Of a DNA stretch of 64,000 nt, positions 51,912 to 63,899 are shown piece after piece (within the stretch, counting starts at the first letter, position 1; each line of letters begins with the position of its first letter). The notes beneath the pieces are model-generated. The model ran no database searches and was not told the DNA's origin. It saw only the letters and a program-made list of their open reading frames with translations. The position numbers and the translations under genes were made by a program. Location: assembly GCF_000311845.1 (NCBI RefSeq), contig NZ_HE978575.1:146715-210714 (forward strand). Reading direction: 5' to 3'. Origin of the DNA: Enorma massiliensis phI. Lineage in GTDB: Bacteria > Actinomycetota > Coriobacteriia > Coriobacteriales > Coriobacteriaceae.

Positions 51912-51938
51912 GATAAAAACTACCCGGTCTGTTTTGTC
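51912..51938. repeat. ACC-N-GGT palindrome, 27-bp family, copy 2
   Basis: GATAAAAACTACC, one C, GGTCTGTTTTGTC; imperfect arms. It starts 5 bases after the uppP stop, with T-rich flanks, so it may serve as the uppP terminator. Confidence 0.7.
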
Positions 51939-51960
51939 ATTTGTCATGTCGTTTCGATGG

Positions 51961-52001
51961 CGGCCGGGCCGGGACGTGCTGAGAGCGTCCCGGCCCGGCC
52001 G
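51961..52001. terminator. 16-bp perfect GC hairpin
   Basis: CGGCCGGGCCGGGACG and its exact reverse complement flank a 9-base loop. It is an exceptionally stable hairpin between the convergent uppP and deoB genes, without a T-tract. It lies between two copies of the 27-bp palindrome. Confidence 0.75.
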
Positions 52002-52015
52002 TGTGCTATGAAAAT

Positions 52016-52042
52016 GATAAAAGCTACCTGGTCTGGTTTATC
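52016..52042. repeat. ACC-N-GGT palindrome, 27-bp family, copy 3
   Basis: GATAAAAGCTACC, one T, GGTCTGGTTTATC. It lies 18 bases past the deoB stop (minus strand) and could terminate the nucleoside operon. Confidence 0.7.
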
Positions 52043-52059
52043 ATTGCTTTCACTATTTG

Positions 52060-53262
52060 CTAGCTCACGAGGTTAAGGAAGCTCTCTCCTTCGCCGTTGC
52101 CCGCGACGCCGAAGTTGTCGAGAACCGTAGCCCCCAGATCCGAACACGTGGAGCGGAGCCCCAGATCGGTGCCATGTGCCGCCATGGAGGGCGACCATGC
52201 GAGCAGCGGCACGAGCTCACGGGTGTGGTCGGTGCCGGTGTATGTGGGGTCGTTGCCGTGGTCCGCGGTAACCATGAGCAGGTCGTCCGGGCGCATGGCG
52301 TCCATCACGCGCGCAAGCCGTTCGTCGAACGCCTCGAGCGCTTCCCCGTCGCCTCGGGCGTTGCGACGATGGCCATAGACGGCGTCGAAGTCCACGAGGT
52401 TGGTGAAGCACAGCCCTCGCCAGTCCTGGCTCATGACCTCGTCCACATGGTCCATGCCGTCCATGTTGCTTTCGTTGTGGTAGGTTCGGTCGAACCCCTG
52501 GCCGCAGAACAGATCCCATGTCTTGCCAACCGAGATGACGTCGTAGCCGGCATCTTGAAGCATGGTAAGCGCCGTGGGGCCCGTGGGCATAAGCCCGTAA
52601 TCGTGACGGTTCGCCGTGCGCTGGAAATCTTCCTTGCAGGTTCCCACGTATGGCCGAGCGATTACACGCCCCATGGTGATCTTGGGTCCGTTGATGAGCG
52701 TGCGGGCGTACTCGCAGATGCGGTACAGCTCGTCGAGCGGGATAACGTCCTCATGCGCCGCAATCTGCAGCACGGAATCGCCCGAGGTGTAGACGATGAG
52801 GTCGCCCGTGCGCAGCTGCTCCTCGCCATAATCGTAGATGACCTGCGTGCCTGAGTACGGTTTATTGCAGAGAATACCGCGGCCGGAGAAGGCGCGGAGC
52901 TTGTCGAGGAGCTCTTCGGGGAATCCTTCGGGGAAGTAATCCACATGGAAGCGAGTGGGCAGGCACATCATCTCCCAGTGGCCGTCGAGCGAATCGTTGC
53001 CCAGGCTTATGACCTGCATGCGGCCGTGCGCGCCACGCGGGGCCTGGGGTGCAGGCACGCCGGCAAGGCCTCCGGGGTGCGTATATGCCACGCCGAGCTG
53101 CGCCATGGTGGGGATGTTGAGCGGGCGGCCCAGCTCTCGCTCGAAGTATTCGGCCATATGCCCGAGGGTGTCGGCGCCAGCGCTCTTATAGCGGTTAGCG
53201 TCGGGGGCGAACCCAACGCCGATAGAATCGATGACGATGACGAGGATGCGCTGGTATCTCAT
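52060..53262 (-). CDS. deoB: Phosphopentomutase
   Basis: A 400-residue alkaline-phosphatase-fold enzyme that interconverts (deoxy)ribose 1- and 5-phosphate. Metal-binding segments are visible: [26 protein letters not shown], and [18 protein letters not shown] near the C-terminus. It is the last gene of the minus-strand nucleoside operon; its start overlaps the deoC stop by 4 bases (ATGA). Confidence 0.97.
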   Translation of the reverse strand: MRYQRILVIVIDSIGVGFAPDANRYKSAGADTLGHMAEYFERELGRPLNIPTMAQLGVAYTHPGGLAGVPAPQAPRGAHGRMQVISLGNDSLDGHWEMMCLPTRFHVDYFPEGFPEELLDKLRAFSGRGILCNKPYSGTQVIYDYGEEQLRTGDLIVYTSGDSVLQIAAHEDVIPLDELYRICEYARTLINGPKITMGRVIARPYVGTCKEDFQRTANRHDYGLMPTGPTALTMLQDAGYDVISVGKTWDLFCGQGFDRTYHNESNMDGMDHVDEVMSQDWRGLCFTNLVDFDAVYGHRRNARGDGEALEAFDERLARVMDAMRPDDLLMVTADHGNDPTYTGTDHTRELVPLLAWSPSMAAHGTDLGLRSTCSDLGATVLDNFGVAGNGEGESFLNLVS

Positions 53263-53930
53263 TCGTTGACCTCCTCGAGGATGGAGACGGCGGCCGAGAC
53301 GCCCAAACGGGTTGCGCCGGCCTCGATCATGGCTATTGCTGCCTCGAGCGTGCGGATGCCGCCGGAGGCCTTGACGCCCAGCTCTGGTCCAACGGTTTCT
53401 CGCATGAGAGTGATGTCGGCTGTGGTGGCCCCGCCCGTGGAGAAGCCGGTCGAGGTTTTCACGAAGTCGGCGCCGCCGGCAACGGAGAGTTCGCAGGCGC
53501 GGCGCTTCTCCTCGTTGGAGAGCAGGCAGGTCTCGATGATCACCTTGAGAAGCGCGCCCGCTTCATGCGCGGCGTTGGCGACTGCCGAGATGTCGGAGCG
53601 AACGGCATCATCGTTGCCGGCCTTGAGCTCGCCGATGTTGATGACCATGTCGATTTCCTGCGCGCCGTGGGCGGTGGCGTCGCGCGTCTCGGCAACCTTG
53701 GACGCCGTGGAGGTCGCTCCGAGCGGGAAGCCGATGACCGTGCAGGTCTTAACGCCGCTGCCTGCGAGCCCTGCTGCCACCCGAGCGACCCAGTATGGGT
53801 TCACGCATACCGAGGCGGTGCCGAATTGCCGCGCCTCGGCTACAATGCGGTCGATATCGGCTGCCGTTGCCTCCGGTTTGAGCAGCGTGTGGTCCATGTA
53901 TGTGGCGAGCGAGGCGCGGGTGAGGTGCAT
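53259..53930 (-). CDS. deoC: Deoxyribose-phosphate aldolase
   Basis: A 223-residue class I aldolase that splits deoxyribose 5-phosphate to acetaldehyde and glyceraldehyde 3-phosphate. The Schiff-base lysine is in [25 protein letters not shown] and VCVNPYWV are typical. It completes deoxynucleoside catabolism with pdp, deoD and deoB. It is coupled to deoB by a 4-base overlap and follows pdp after about 60 bp. Confidence 0.97.
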   Translation of the reverse strand: MHLTRASLATYMDHTLLKPEATAADIDRIVAEARQFGTASVCVNPYWVARVAAGLAGSGVKTCTVIGFPLGATSTASKVAETRDATAHGAQEIDMVINIGELKAGNDDAVRSDISAVANAAHEAGALLKVIIETCLLSNEEKRRACELSVAGGADFVKTSTGFSTGGATTADITLMRETVGPELGVKASGGIRTLEAAIAMIEAGATRLGVSAAVSILEEVNE

Positions 53931-53989
53931 TGCGGTCCTTTCATTCGGGTGAGGCTATGGTAGCGCGAGATGGCGGCGAGCGGCGTGAA

Positions 53990-55318
53990 TCAGCCGTAGC
54001 GCTCGACGCCTCGTGCGGTCACGCGGGCGAAGAAGAGCGGTTCGGGTTCGGGCTCGTTCTCCTGGAACGTGAGGGCTGCCTGGAACGTGGGGAGCGCGCG
54101 AGACAGGCGCTCCGCATCTGCGGTGTGCAGGACAGCGACCGCCTCGCCCGCTCGCACCGCATCTCCTCGGTTTTTGAGGAGCGTGATACCGGCAAGGTGG
54201 TCGATGGGATCGTCCTTTTTCTCGCGTCCGGCGCCAAGCTCAACGCTCGCCGTACCCACGGCGGTCGTGTCGATTGCGCCGAGATAACCGTCGCAGGGCG
54301 CTTCGACCTCATGGGCGATGGCATCCCTCCCGAAGCGGCTCGTATCCTCGAGATAGCCGACGTCGCCTCCTTGGGCAGCGATTATCTCGCAGAGCTTGCG
54401 GAAGGCGGAGCCGTTGGCAATGGCCTGCTCAGCCAGGGTGCGGCCTTCGTCGATCGTGGACGCACGCTCACCGAGGACGAGCATCTCGGCAGCCAGGGCG
54501 CAGCATTCGTGGGCGAGGTCTTCGGGACCGTGGCCACGCAGGGTCTCGACGACCTCGATGACCTCAAGCGCGTTGCCGATGGCGCGCCCGAGCGGGCGGT
54601 TCATGTTGGTGATGAGCGCCACCGTTTCGCGCCCGGCTTCCTCGCCGATTGAGACCATGGCGCGGGCGAGGTCGATGGCGGCATCGAGGTCTTTCATGAA
54701 CGCGCCCGATCCGGTTTTGACGTCGAGCAGGATGCGGTCGGAGCCGGCAGCGAGCTTCTTGCTCATGATGCTCGATGCGATGAGCGGGATGGAATCGACC
54801 GTGGCCGTGACGTCGCGCAGGGCGTAGATGAGCTTGTCGGCCGGAACGAGGTTTCCCGTCTGCCCGATGATGGCCGCGCCATGCTCGCGCACGATGTGGA
54901 AGAAGAGCTCGCGGTCGATGCCGGTGGTGAGGCCGGGGATGCTTTCGAGTTTATCGAGGGTGCCTCCCGTGTGGCCGAGCCCGCGCCCGCTCATCTTGGC
55001 GACGGGTACGCCGAGCGCGGCGACGATGGGCACGACGGCGAGCGAGGTCTTATCGCCCACGCCACCGGTGGAATGCTTGTCGACCTTGATGCCCTCGAGC
55101 CCGCTCAGGTCCACCACATCGCCCGAATGCTCCATGGCGAGGGTGAGCGCGGCTGTCTCGCGCGCGTCCATGCCGCACAGGAAGATGGCCATGAGGAGTG
55201 CCGACGCCTGATAGTCGGGAATCTCGCCTGCTACATAGCCCTGGACGAAGTAGCTGATTTCCTCGGGGGAGAGCGCGCGGCCGTCGCGCTTGTGCTCGAT
55301 GATGTCGTACATGCGCAT
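53990..55318 (-). CDS. pdp: Pyrimidine-nucleoside phosphorylase
   Basis: A 442-residue enzyme that phosphorolyses thymidine, deoxyuridine and uridine. Key segments are SGLEGIKVDKHSTGGVGDKT, SGRGLGHTGGTLDKLESIPG and DVKTGSGAFMKDL. Length and N-terminus (MRMYDIIEHKRDG) match the Gram-positive Pdp rather than DeoA. AAGGAG precedes the ATG at 55318; the longer open frame upstream overlaps cdd antisense and is not real. Confidence 0.96.
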   Translation of the reverse strand: MRMYDIIEHKRDGRALSPEEISYFVQGYVAGEIPDYQASALLMAIFLCGMDARETAALTLAMEHSGDVVDLSGLEGIKVDKHSTGGVGDKTSLAVVPIVAALGVPVAKMSGRGLGHTGGTLDKLESIPGLTTGIDRELFFHIVREHGAAIIGQTGNLVPADKLIYALRDVTATVDSIPLIASSIMSKKLAAGSDRILLDVKTGSGAFMKDLDAAIDLARAMVSIGEEAGRETVALITNMNRPLGRAIGNALEVIEVVETLRGHGPEDLAHECCALAAEMLVLGERASTIDEGRTLAEQAIANGSAFRKLCEIIAAQGGDVGYLEDTSRFGRDAIAHEVEAPCDGYLGAIDTTAVGTASVELGAGREKKDDPIDHLAGITLLKNRGDAVRAGEAVAVLHTADAERLSRALPTFQAALTFQENEPEPEPLFFARVTARGVERYG

Positions 55319-55359
55319 AGGAGGCTCCTTCTCCGCGCGGCGGGTTTTGGGCGTTTCGG

Positions 55360-55791
55360 TCAGCAGTCGGGCAGGTTGCCGGCGAGGTTTTCCGGGCCGA
55401 AGCCCAGGGGCAGCAGCTCGTCCAGCGTGTAGGACTTCGGTTGGCCGGGGTTGCCAGCGAGGATGATGCGGAAAGCGTTCGGCTGGCAGAATTCCATCAT
55501 CACCTGGCGGCACACGCCGCATGGCGCGCAGGGTGCGGTGGGAGGCTTGCCCGCGGGGCCTCCCACGATGGCGATTGCTGTAAAGTCGCGGTGGCCGTCG
55601 AACACCGCCCGGAGGAACGCCGTGCGCTCCGCGCAGGTTCCCGGAGCATGGGCGGCGTTCTCGACATTGCATCCGCCGTAGACGGAGCCATCGCTGCAGA
55701 GCAGTGCGGCCCCGACCGTAAAATGCGAATACGGCGCATACGCTCGCTCTCGGGCTTCGAGCGCTGCTGCAACTAGTTCGGAATCGGTCAT
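55360..55791 (-). CDS. cdd: Cytidine deaminase
   Basis: A 143-residue tetrameric-type deaminase converting cytidine and deoxycytidine to uridines. The zinc site is HAPGTCAERTAFLRAV (Cys-Ala-Glu) with PCAPCGVCRQVMMEF. The substrate motif YAPYSHFTVGAALL is present. It feeds pdp, 41 bp downstream. The start ATG at 55791 has AAGGGG upstream; an ATG at 55806 is less likely. Confidence 0.97.
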   Translation of the reverse strand: MTDSELVAAALEARERAYAPYSHFTVGAALLCSDGSVYGGCNVENAAHAPGTCAERTAFLRAVFDGHRDFTAIAIVGGPAGKPPTAPCAPCGVCRQVMMEFCQPNAFRIILAGNPGQPKSYTLDELLPLGFGPENLAGNLPDC

Positions 55792-55857
55792 GCTGGTCCC
55801 CTTCATGCGAAGCCGCTCGGGCTTTCAGGGGCGCCGCGCGGCGGGTAGGGCGAAGCG

Positions 55858-56580
55858 TTACGCCTCGGGAGTGGTGAGGGCCAGGGCGACTTCCATCATC
55901 TGGTTGAAGCTCGTCTGGCGCTCATCTGCCGGAAGCCCCTCGCCGGTGAGCGGCTTGTCGGAGATCGTGAGCAGGCACAGCGCCTTCTTGCCCGCGCGTG
56001 CGGCGTTCATGTAGAGCGCGGCTGCCTCCATCTCAACGGCGAGCACGCCCATCTTCTTCCACGCGAGCGCGGCATCGGTGGTCTCTTCGTAGAAGGTGTC
56101 GCTCGAGAGCACGTTGCCCACGCGAATGTTCACGCCCTGCGCGCGAGCGGCGGCAACCGCGCGCTCCAGCAGGTCAAAGCTTGCGATGGGCGCGAAGTCG
56201 CCGGGGAGGTTGAACTGGTGCGCGTACCGCGAGTTGGTGCATGCGCCCTGGGCGGCCACCACGTCGCGCAGCTGCAGGTCGTCGGCGTAGCCGCCGGCGG
56301 AGCCCACACGGATGATGGTGTCGACATCATAGAAGTTGAAGAGCTCGTACGAGTAGATGCCGATGCTCGGTATGCCCATGCCGTGGCCCATTACCGTAAC
56401 GGGATTGCCCTGATAGGTTCCCGTAAAGGCGAGCATGTTGCGCACCTCGTTCACGCAGCGAACATCGTCGAGGTAGGTGTCGGCGATGTACTTTGCGCGC
56501 AGTGGGTCGCCGGGCATGAGTACGGTCTTGGCGATATCGCCCGCGACGGCGCTGTTATGCGGGGTTGGGGTGAGTGGCAT
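55858..56580 (-). CDS. deoD: Purine-nucleoside phosphorylase, DeoD type
   Basis: A 240-residue hexameric phosphorylase acting on purine (deoxy)nucleosides. Typical segments are VLMPGDPLRAKYIADTYLDD, VMGHGMGIPS, IIRVGSAGG and the base-binding ISDKPLTGE (Asp). It is the first gene of deoD-cdd-pdp-deoC-deoB, all on the minus strand. TACGAGGAGGGCCGCT precedes the ATG. The operon turns nucleosides into bases and pentose phosphate for carbon and energy. Confidence 0.96.
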   Translation of the reverse strand: MPLTPTPHNSAVAGDIAKTVLMPGDPLRAKYIADTYLDDVRCVNEVRNMLAFTGTYQGNPVTVMGHGMGIPSIGIYSYELFNFYDVDTIIRVGSAGGYADDLQLRDVVAAQGACTNSRYAHQFNLPGDFAPIASFDLLERAVAAARAQGVNIRVGNVLSSDTFYEETTDAALAWKKMGVLAVEMEAAALYMNAARAGKKALCLLTISDKPLTGEGLPADERQTSFNQMMEVALALTTPEA

Positions 56581-56770
56581 AGCGGCCCTCCTCGTACGTG
56601 AATGGCAGTATCTATGTAACGATAGTGTATCTTCGCAGGGGGCATTCCGAAGTTAGGAAATTATTCGGAACGTGGAAGCATGCGCGCGCACGTGCGGCAG
56701 GCGTGCGTCTTTTGATGCGCTCATCGCGGCATTCTCCTGAGTATCTATAGCGTTGTGGTAATTGCGCTGC

Positions 56771-56979
56771 ATTTGCCGGGCGGCGTCCGGACGCCGCGGG
56801 ATTCTCGGGCGGTTTTCGGACATCGCGAGCGTTCTCGGGCAAGATTCGGACGCTCGGAGGCGTTTGAGCGTCCAAAAGTCGCCCGACAACGCATGATGTG
56901 TCCGGATGTCGCCCGACAACCTTCCAGCGCCCGGATGTTGCCCGCCAACGCGCCGCGTGTTCGAATCGCGCCCGAAAGC
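56771..56979. repeat. 30-bp-phased inverted repeat array 4
   Basis: Lies in the divergent gap 56581-57270. Left units start near 56771, 56801 and 56831; reverse-complement right units end near 56890, 56920, 56949 and 56979. The 60-bp core is 56831-56890, the same geometry as the other three arrays. After it, 57110-57180 has an imperfect tandem duplication around GCGAGCGCATGGAGGAGG. No gene is supported in the gap. Confidence 0.9.
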
Positions 56980-57270
56980 AACAAGCGCTGGGTAGGGCAG
57001 CCGCTTGGTTGCGCCGTCGTTCCGTTTGCGGCTCGTGCCCATCTTGCCGGCAGATAGGGCTATCCTTATTGCCAGAGACCTTATCGCAGATAATCGGCTT
57101 GAGCTTTGAGAAGGCTATGCGAGCGCATGGAGGAGGCCGCTCCGGCGCATGGAGGAGGCTGTGCGAGCGCATGGAAGGTGCCGCACCGGTGCTCGTGTCG
57201 GGTCGGCACCAGCATCCGAGCGCGCCGATGCCAGCGAGTGCGGGCAGCCGTGATGAAGGAGGAAGAGGCT

Positions 57271-58785
57271 ATGGGCAAGGGCACGATCATCAAGGCGGCG
57301 GCGGGGCTTGCCGCTATCGCTACGGGGTCGGTTGCAGGCGTATGCGTGGCACGCGCCTTGAGCATGAAGCCTGCACGGCCGCAAGGGAGTCCGCTCGATG
57401 CGGGCGGTTACCGCGCGGGAGACGATGCGGTTGATCGCTTCCGCGAGCTGCTGCGCATCCCCACAGTTTCGCGCGACGATCCGGAGCTGGTCGACCGCGA
57501 GCCGTTCGAGCGCTGGATCCCTACGCTACAGCGCTTGTATCCGCAGACGTTTTCCGCCTGCGAGCTCACCCGCATCGATGAGTTCGGCATCCTCCTACGC
57601 TGGCCGGGCGAGGACGCATCGCTCGATCCCATCGTGCTCATGGCGCATCACGACGTGGTGCCGGTCGAGGGGCAAACGTGGGAGCACGATCCTTTTGGAG
57701 CCGAGGTCATCGACGGCGAGATCTGGGCGCGCGGTTCCCTGGATACCAAGTGCATCGTGGGCGGCTTTTTCGAGGCGGCGGAGCATCTGATCGGGCGCGG
57801 CTACGTGCCTCCGCGCGACGTGTGGTACTTCTCGTCGAATGCCGAGGAGACGAGCGGGCCGGCCGCGCGCGATGCTGTCGCATGGCTGCGCGATCACGAT
57901 ATCCATCCGTACCTGGTGCTCGACGAGGGCGGAGCGGTCGCCACCGATACGCCGCTTGGCGTGAAGGTGCCGGTCGCCATGGTGGGCGTGTCTGAGAAGG
58001 GTCACGTGGACCTTACGGTGACGGCCACGGCGGATGGCGGGCACGCCTCGACGCCGCAGGCAAACGATGCTCCGCGGCTGCTTGCGCGCGCATGCGAGCG
58101 TATCGGCGCGAACCCGGGCATGCCGTGCTTCACGGAGGCGCTCGATGCCATGCTCGCGGAGCTCGCGAGCCACAGCAGTCTTCTCTACAAGGTCGTGTTC
58201 TCGAACCTCTGGCTTACGCGCCCACTGGTGGCAAAGATTATGGCAGGAATCACCGAGACCGCTGCCATGCTTCGCTCAACCTATGCGCTCACGCAGCTTG
58301 AGGGCTCGCCGGCACACAACGTGCTGCCGCCCGTGGCGCGCGCCAACTTCAACGTGCGCATCGCCCCCTTCGAAACCGTTGCCGATGCCACGGAGCGCGC
58401 CCGCACCCAGGCGCTTGCCGAGGCGGCCGCGTCGGGCGTGGGGGCGTCGCAGGTGACCGTTGAGGTCAACGATTCGGTTCCCTATACCGAGCCCGCGCCG
58501 GTGAGCCCCTTTGGCGACGATCCGGCCTTCGATTATCTGCATCGCTGCGTAAAGGGCGTGTACCCGACGGCCGGGTTCGCGCCGTACGTACAGAGCTCCT
58601 GCAGCGATTCGCGTGAGTTCAATGCGATTTGCGACCGCGTATACCGCTTCTGCGGCTTCGTGTATTCCGGTGAGGCGCGGTCGCTCATCCATACGGCGAA
58701 CGAGCGCATTGGCGTAGACGTGTACAAGAAGGGCATTGAGTTCTACGTCTCGTTCCTCGCCCATCTCGACCAACTCGAAAGCTGA
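57271..58785 (+). CDS. M20-family metallopeptidase with N-terminal membrane anchor
   Basis: 504 residues. An N-terminal hydrophobic helix (about residues 5-25, IKAAAGLAAIATGSVAGVCV) is followed by an M20 carboxypeptidase-like domain. Metal ligands: His in LMAHHDVVPV, Asp in WARGSLDTKCIVGG, and Glu-Glu in SSNAEETSG. The dimerisation insert (GHVDLTVTATADGGHASTPQ) and the C-terminal His ligand (SLIHTANERI) are present. It resembles carboxypeptidase S-type dipeptidases. The ATG at 57271 follows GGAGGAAGAGGCT. Terminator-like palindromes follow. Confidence 0.92.
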   Translation: MGKGTIIKAAAGLAAIATGSVAGVCVARALSMKPARPQGSPLDAGGYRAGDDAVDRFRELLRIPTVSRDDPELVDREPFERWIPTLQRLYPQTFSACELTRIDEFGILLRWPGEDASLDPIVLMAHHDVVPVEGQTWEHDPFGAEVIDGEIWARGSLDTKCIVGGFFEAAEHLIGRGYVPPRDVWYFSSNAEETSGPAARDAVAWLRDHDIHPYLVLDEGGAVATDTPLGVKVPVAMVGVSEKGHVDLTVTATADGGHASTPQANDAPRLLARACERIGANPGMPCFTEALDAMLAELASHSSLLYKVVFSNLWLTRPLVAKIMAGITETAAMLRSTYALTQLEGSPAHNVLPPVARANFNVRIAPFETVADATERARTQALAEAAASGVGASQVTVEVNDSVPYTEPAPVSPFGDDPAFDYLHRCVKGVYPTAGFAPYVQSSCSDSREFNAICDRVYRFCGFVYSGEARSLIHTANERIGVDVYKKGIEFYVSFLAHLDQLES

Positions 58786-58794
58786 CGCCAGAAT

Positions 58795-58856
58795 GAAGCG
58801 CAGACACCGGGTGTTGGCGCTTCATTTGGTTCGTGGACACCGGGTGTCTGTGATTC
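58795..58856. repeat. ACC-N-GGT palindromes, 29-bp family, copies 3 and 4 in tandem
   Basis: Copy 3 spans 58795-58823 (GAAGCGCAGACACC, G, GGTGTTGGCGCTTC) and copy 4 spans 58828-58856 (arms GGTTCGTGGACACC and GGTGTCTGTGATTC). They lie 9 bases after the M20 stop and 34 bases before the next start. Confidence 0.8.
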
Positions 58857-58890
58857 ATCCGGTACGTATCACCAAGGAGAGGGGATAGCC

Positions 58891-60231
58891 ATGGCATCAC
58901 AGGATAAGACGGCGGTGAAGCGCGCCTCAAAGCTCGATTACGCGAGCGTTGCCTTCGCCGCGCTGCCCTTTATGGGCATGATTAGCTTCTGGCAGGTGTT
59001 CGACGGCATCGTGCCGCTCATGCTCACGAATACGTTTAACTTGGACAACGCCGCAACGGGCGTGGTCATGGCGCTCGACAACATCTTCGGTCTCTTCCTG
59101 CTGCCGCTCTTCGGCATCCTTTCGGACCGTTGCGCGAGCAAGCTCGGCCGGCGCACGCCGTTCATCATGGCGGGCTCGGTAGTCGCGGCCATCGCGGTGC
59201 CGCTCATCGCCGTGGCGAACAACATGCGGAGCTTCCCGCTGCTTATTGCCATGATTCTGCTTACGCTGCTTGCCATCTGCTCGTATCGCACCATGACGGT
59301 GGCGGTGGTTGCCGATATCACGCCGCGCCCGCTTCGTACCAAGGCCGATTCCATCGAGAAGATCGTCGGTTACGCGGGCACAGGCGTCATGCTCGTGGCC
59401 ATCACGCTGCTCGTGCCCGACGTCGAGCATCCGGACTATCTGCCGCTCTTCGGCTTGCAGGCAGCGTTCATCTTGGGCTCGGCGCTCCTGTACTTCTGGC
59501 GCATCCGCGAGCCCCAGCTTGTTGAGCGCATGCACGAGAAGAGCCTCGAGATGGGCATCGAGGAGGCCCAGATCGACACCGACGACTCGCCCGAGGCGGG
59601 CGGCAAGCAGCGCATCCAGGACCCGTCGGTGCGCCTCTCCATCGCCATGATCTTGGCCGCGACGTTCTTCTACTACATGAGCTACAACGCCATGACCACG
59701 AACATCTCGCGCTATGCCGACATGTTCTTTGGCATGGCGGGCGGTAGCTATGCCATCATCAACATCGTGACCATCGCGGGCGGACTGCTCTCGTATGTGC
59801 CCATCGCCAACCTGTCGCTCAAATACGGGCGCAAGCGCATGGCGGTCATCACGTCGTTCGTGATGGTGGCGGGCTCGGCGATCATCTGGCTTGCTCCGGG
59901 GTTCTCGCCGGCATTCTACGTGGTGTTCCTGTTCATGGGCGCTGCCCTTGGCGGCGTAGATCTGTGCGTGTATCCCATGCTGCTTGAGCTTTGCGATGCC
60001 AACAGCGTGGGGCGGTATTCTGGCTACTACTACACGGTTTCGATGGCGGCGCAGGTGGTGACGCCAATCCTTTCGGGCGTGGTCATGGACGCCGCCCCCA
60101 CCATGCTCTTCGCCTACATCACGCTCATGGCGGTGTTCATGCTGGTTACGGTGGTCGCGTCGAAGCATGGCGATACGATTCTGATCGACGAGGTTGCTCG
60201 CCGCGAGGAGGCGTACGAAGAACAGCGCTAA
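58891..60231 (+). CDS. MFS transporter, sugar:cation symporter-like
   Basis: A 446-residue protein with about 12 membrane helices. The N-terminal half has FQVFDGIVPLMLTNTF-type residues (here FWQVFDGIVPLMLTNTFNLD), then LFGILSDRCASKLGRRTPFI, the signature loop between helices 2 and 3. Such sequences fall near GPH/SLC45-type sugar transporters; the substrate is not shown. A large cytoplasmic loop (about 205-245) is acidic. AAGGAGAGGGGATAGCC precedes the ATG. Confidence 0.9.
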   Translation: MASQDKTAVKRASKLDYASVAFAALPFMGMISFWQVFDGIVPLMLTNTFNLDNAATGVVMALDNIFGLFLLPLFGILSDRCASKLGRRTPFIMAGSVVAAIAVPLIAVANNMRSFPLLIAMILLTLLAICSYRTMTVAVVADITPRPLRTKADSIEKIVGYAGTGVMLVAITLLVPDVEHPDYLPLFGLQAAFILGSALLYFWRIREPQLVERMHEKSLEMGIEEAQIDTDDSPEAGGKQRIQDPSVRLSIAMILAATFFYYMSYNAMTTNISRYADMFFGMAGGSYAIINIVTIAGGLLSYVPIANLSLKYGRKRMAVITSFVMVAGSAIIWLAPGFSPAFYVVFLFMGAALGGVDLCVYPMLLELCDANSVGRYSGYYYTVSMAAQVVTPILSGVVMDAAPTMLFAYITLMAVFMLVTVVASKHGDTILIDEVARREEAYEEQR

Positions 60232-60275
60232 GAGCGCTTGCAGATGAGAGATTCGCCACGTGTTGGCAATGAGCA

Positions 60276-60405
60276 TTCAACTTTTGGGCACTACAAGCGC
60301 ATCACCCGAAGTAGACCCCAGTTCGCGCCATGCGTGAGCTGGGGTTTTGTCAGCCTGGAACGCCCTTTACTGACGAGGTCGCGCTTGAAGTGCCCAAAAG
60401 TTGAA
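60276..60405. repeat. Inverted-end element, family A, copy 3
   Basis: Both ends (60276-60292 and 60389-60405) match TTCAACTTTTGGGCACT exactly and face inward. The interior holds a terminator-like hairpin, CCCCAGTT...AGCTGGGG followed by TTTTGT (about 60324-60356), which in this orientation would stop the MFS gene transcript. The rest of the gap to pcrA (60406-60682) has no supported gene. Confidence 0.85.
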
Positions 60406-60682
60406 ATCGGGTCGGGCCGGCCCAGCCAATCGAGCGGATTGCCCCCCCGTACGTGAGTTGGAGGCATATCCGCTTGGGCTTGGGGCGCAGGACAAATCCG
60501 CGTGATATCGAGTGAGCGTTTTGCGGTGGCGCGTCGTGTCCGGGCGGGCAGGTATACTATGTTGGCTCCAGAACGGGCGCGACTTCGGTTGTCGCTTTGG
60601 CCGTAGCTGCCATTTCGGTATTGGCCATCGCTTCGGCCTCAGCCGTCGCCCGCGTATCATCGCCGACACGCCGGAGGAACGC

Positions 60683-63193
<2,511 letters not shown>

Positions 63194-63237
63194 GGCACCG
63201 CTGGGGGAGTAGTGCAACCACGGGCCGATCCGAGCAA

Positions 63238-63350
63238 CACTGGCCACGTGGGACGACGCTTGCCAGGTGGGGCTACCCTTGCCAGGTGGGGCGACGCTCG
63301 CCAAGCGAAGCGACGCTGGTCCATTAGGGGAAGCTGTCCCAACTGAGCGA
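63238..63350. repeat. 19-bp degenerate tandem repeat
   Basis: About six units of 18-19 bp with consensus CGCTTGCCAGGTGGGGCGA, starting 45 bases after pcrA. Units 2 and 3 are closest; later ones drift. Direct repeats only. No gene crosses it. Confidence 0.7.
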
Positions 63351-63380
63351 TGCTGTCTGCCGCCCTGCTGCCGCGCTTTG

Positions 63381-63590
63381 CTACGCCGCCGTCGCGTGGT
63401 CTTGGGAAGTACCCGGTGCATAGATGAGCTCAAAGAGCTCATTGAGGTCGATGGGCTCGTCTTGCTGCTCCTTGGCGGAATCCACGGGTTGAGTCTCCGT
63501 GCTCTCCTCATCGGGCGATTCCGCATCGAAGGCAAGGCGGATAAGCTCGTTGATGTTCAAGGACTCTGCGTGGGGCATGACGTTCGACAT
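63381..63590 (-). CDS. Unknown small acidic protein with internal repeat
   Basis: A 69-residue protein starting at the ATG at 63590, with GGGAGG 7 bases upstream. Two similar segments, LNINELIRLAF and IDLNELFELIY, lie near the N-terminus and the middle, joined by an acidic Glu/Ser/Gln linker. It has no cysteines, no signal peptide and no membrane segment. The paired short helices could bind a partner twice. Function unknown. It is convergent with pcrA and divergent from the ROK kinase gene. Confidence 0.7.
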   Translation of the reverse strand: MSNVMPHAESLNINELIRLAFDAESPDEESTETQPVDSAKEQQDEPIDLNELFELIYAPGTSQDHATAA

Positions 63591-63899
63591 GGTGCCTCCC
63601 AACGGTTGTAGATGACCTTATCTTTTCCCGTGTTGGGCTGGGGATTACCGCGCGTTGGCACATGTCACAGGCTGTTATTCAACATGAAACCAACTGTCAA
63701 CATGAGGTCGTGCCGCATTTTATTGCGCGTGGGGGCGTGCGCCTACCGATGCGTGGGGGCTGTTCGCCAAAGTGTGGTGCGCGGCGATAGGGTCCCGCCG
63801 TATACTGTGCGCCCATGCAGGCAGCATGCCGGCCCGCGCCTCGAGACCTCGACGTCTTGCGACGCCGATGCCGGATTCAACGCACGGAAAGGAATCGTC

